Shown here: piece after piece, positions 62,579 to 64,000 of the stretch
Numbering within the stretch: the first letter of the stretch is position 1
How the letters are laid out: each line of letters opens with the position of its first letter
Source: Flavobacteriaceae bacterium
GTDB lineage: Bacteria; Bacteroidota; Bacteroidia; Flavobacteriales; Flavobacteriaceae
NCBI GenBank assembly: GCA_002691685.1
Contig: NZIQ01000086.1
Span: 7,666 to 71,665 of the forward strand
Direction of reading: 5' to 3'
DNA length: 64,000 nt
Program-made: the position numbers and the translations under genes
Notes under the pieces: model-generated
Told to the model about the DNA's origin: nothing
Database searches by the model: none
What the model saw: the letters and a program-made list of their open reading frames with translations, nothing else

Positions 62579-64000
62579 ATGAGAAAAACGATTGCTTTTA
62601 TTACAATATGCCTTGGAGTACAATTAAATGCACAAGAATTTACGCGTCAAGATAGTCTGAGAGGATCTATTACCGAGGAACGTTTATGGTGGGATGTTTT
62701 GCACTACGATTTAGCTGTAGAGGTGGACATTGATAACAAATACATACGTGGTAAAAATATCATGAGCTACAAAGTGTTGGATAACAATACACGCAGAATG
62801 CAGATAGATCTTCAAACACCAATGAAAATAGATAGTATACTGCAAAATGGAGATCAGCTCAAATTTTCAAGAGAAGGCAATGTGTATTGGATTGATTTTC
62901 CCAAAAAACAAATTTTAAATTCGAAAAATTCTATAGCAATCCACTTTCAAGGGTACCCCAAAGAAGCTGTTCGAGCTCCTTGGGACGGAGGTTTTTCTTG
63001 GAAAAAAGATGATTTAAACATGCCATTTGTGGCGACTTCTTGTCAAGGTTTAGGCGCAAGTGTTTGGTGGCCTAACAAAGATCATATGTACGATGAAGCC
63101 GACTCCTTATCCATCAATGTAACTGTCCCAAAAGGACTGGTTAATGTTTCTAATGGCCGTCTCAAAAATGTAGAGTACTTAGAAGAAAAAACGAAATATC
63201 ATTACGAAGTAAAGAACCCAATCAACAATTACGGCGTCAATATTAACATCGGTAACTACACGTCTTATAAAGAAACCTATCAAGGAGAGAAAGGTCCTTT
63301 GGATATTTCTTATCATGTTTTAAAGCAAGATTTAGAGCGTGCTAAAAAGCAATTCAAACAAGTTCCAATGATGCTAGAGGCCTTCGAATACTGGTTTGGA
63401 CCCTATCCTTTTTACGAAGACAGTTTTAAGTTAGTCCAAGTACCTTATCTAGGAATGGAACACCAAAGTTCTGTCACCTATGGCAATCAGTTTGGTAATG
63501 GATATCTCGGCAGAGATTTATCTGGTACTGGTTGGGGTCTTAAATTTGACTTTATTATCGTGCACGAAGCTGGTCATGAGTGGTTTGCCAATAATATTAC
63601 CTACAAAGATGCGGCTGATATGTGGCTACACGAAAGTTTTACTGCGTATAGTGAATCACTTTATTTAGATTATCATTTCGGCAAAGAGGCAGCACAAGAA
63701 TATGTGAGAGGTACCCGAAAAAACATAGAAAACGAAGGACCTATTATTGGATGGTACGGTGTAAATCAGCCCTCCAAAGGCAATGATAAATATTACAAAG
63801 GATCCAACGTAATACACACCTTAAGACAGTGGATAGATGATGATCAAAAATTCAGAATGCTTTTGAGAGGTTTAAATAAAACATTTTATCATTCAACTGT
63901 AACTACCTCGGAAATTGAAGATTATATCACGGGATTTACTGGACTTCCCTTAGAAGTATTTTTCAATCAATACTTACGTAAGACTAACATCCCGACTTTA
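62579..64000 (+). CDS. M1-family metallopeptidase, truncated by window edge
   Basis: The frame from ATG 62579 stays open for 474 codons to the window end; the ORF track omits it. A signal peptide (MRKTIAFITICLGVQLNAQ) precedes an aminopeptidase-like N-terminal domain. The zinc site HEAGH (His329, His333) with Glu352 18 residues on in MWLHESFTAYSE is complete. The exopeptidase loop reads GMEHQ instead of GAMEN, a variant seen in secreted M1 enzymes of this group. It should trim peptides in the periplasm or outside the cell. It begins right at the edge of the M28 remnant. Confidence 0.94.
   Translation, partial: MRKTIAFITICLGVQLNAQEFTRQDSLRGSITEERLWWDVLHYDLAVEVDIDNKYIRGKNIMSYKVLDNNTRRMQIDLQTPMKIDSILQNGDQLKFSREGNVYWIDFPKKQILNSKNSIAIHFQGYPKEAVRAPWDGGFSWKKDDLNMPFVATSCQGLGASVWWPNKDHMYDEADSLSINVTVPKGLVNVSNGRLKNVEYLEEKTKYHYEVKNPINNYGVNINIGNYTSYKETYQGEKGPLDISYHVLKQDLERAKKQFKQVPMMLEAFEYWFGPYPFYEDSFKLVQVPYLGMEHQSSVTYGNQFGNGYLGRDLSGTGWGLKFDFIIVHEAGHEWFANNITYKDAADMWLHESFTAYSESLYLDYHFGKEAAQEYVRGTRKNIENEGPIIGWYGVNQPSKGNDKYYKGSNVIHTLRQWIDDDQKFRMLLRGLNKTFYHSTVTTSEIEDYITGFTGLPLEVFFNQYLRKTNIPTL

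Overview
The window looks like a chromosomal segment of a flavobacterium (phylum Bacteroidota, class Flavobacteriia). This rests on strongly AT-rich DNA, TAnnTTTG-type -7 promoter elements with TTTG about 19 bases upstream, a TonB-dependent receptor C-terminus ending in Phe, many short lipobox proteins, a 950-residue CarB, a fused SerB-SerA protein, L31 of the non-zinc type, and families largely confined to this group (DUF4294, DUF4199 and probably DUF6095 and DUF6495). Genes are packed tightly and mostly housekeeping. I see no prophage, insertion sequence, CRISPR array, tRNA or rRNA.

Layout. 1-3440: end of a TonB receptor, then a GntP-type permease, a lipoprotein and glycerate kinase on the minus strand, a probable glycerate uptake and use module. 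3458-8530: small membrane protein, DUF4294, M42 peptidase, hisS, DUF6495, and the rplI-rpsR-rpsF operon with a clear terminator. 8709-16878: orphan LytTR regulator, priA, a YihY-type membrane protein, rlmH, the SerB-SerA fusion, and a membrane-anchored coiled-coil protein with a repeated Trp motif. 17023-24954: rdgB, a DEAD-box helicase, two secreted or lipid-anchored proteins (one a GH13 glycosidase), trmH, and a multi-PAS histidine kinase broken by one extra A in a poly-A tract. 25020-32080: a plus-strand run of purB, an S41 lipoprotein, a binding-protein-dependent ABC importer of the iron or cobalamin class, and a gnd-like gene whose cofactor pocket looks NAD-type. 32126-40065: carB, rpmH (too short for the ORF track), a lytic transglycosylase, mtaB, a GlmU-like protein and rpmE2.

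40166-47941 is one long plus-strand operon: DUF4199, glycosyltransferase, phosphosugar mutase, MsbA-like ABC exporter, ECF sigma factor, a probable membrane anti-sigma protein, a Spy/CpxP-like periplasmic protein and an RsmB-like methyltransferase. purL follows from its own promoter. 51678-60880 is a fatty-acid degradation locus: acyl-CoA ligase, two small minus-strand genes in AT-rich DNA, a MarR regulator, and then FadN-, FadA- and FadE-like enzymes, followed by a PLP decarboxylase. The right edge holds the decayed 5' end of an M28 peptidase gene and a truncated-by-window M1 peptidase gene that the ORF track missed.

No clearly new multi-gene system is evident. The most useful leads are the frameshifted kinase, the mutually exclusive hairpins at 53.55 kb, the four-copy Trp motif protein, the sigma/anti-sigma/Spy-like trio, the peptidase relic, and the recurrent four-base interlocking of convergent stop codons. 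All functional calls come from reading motifs by eye; no database search was run.
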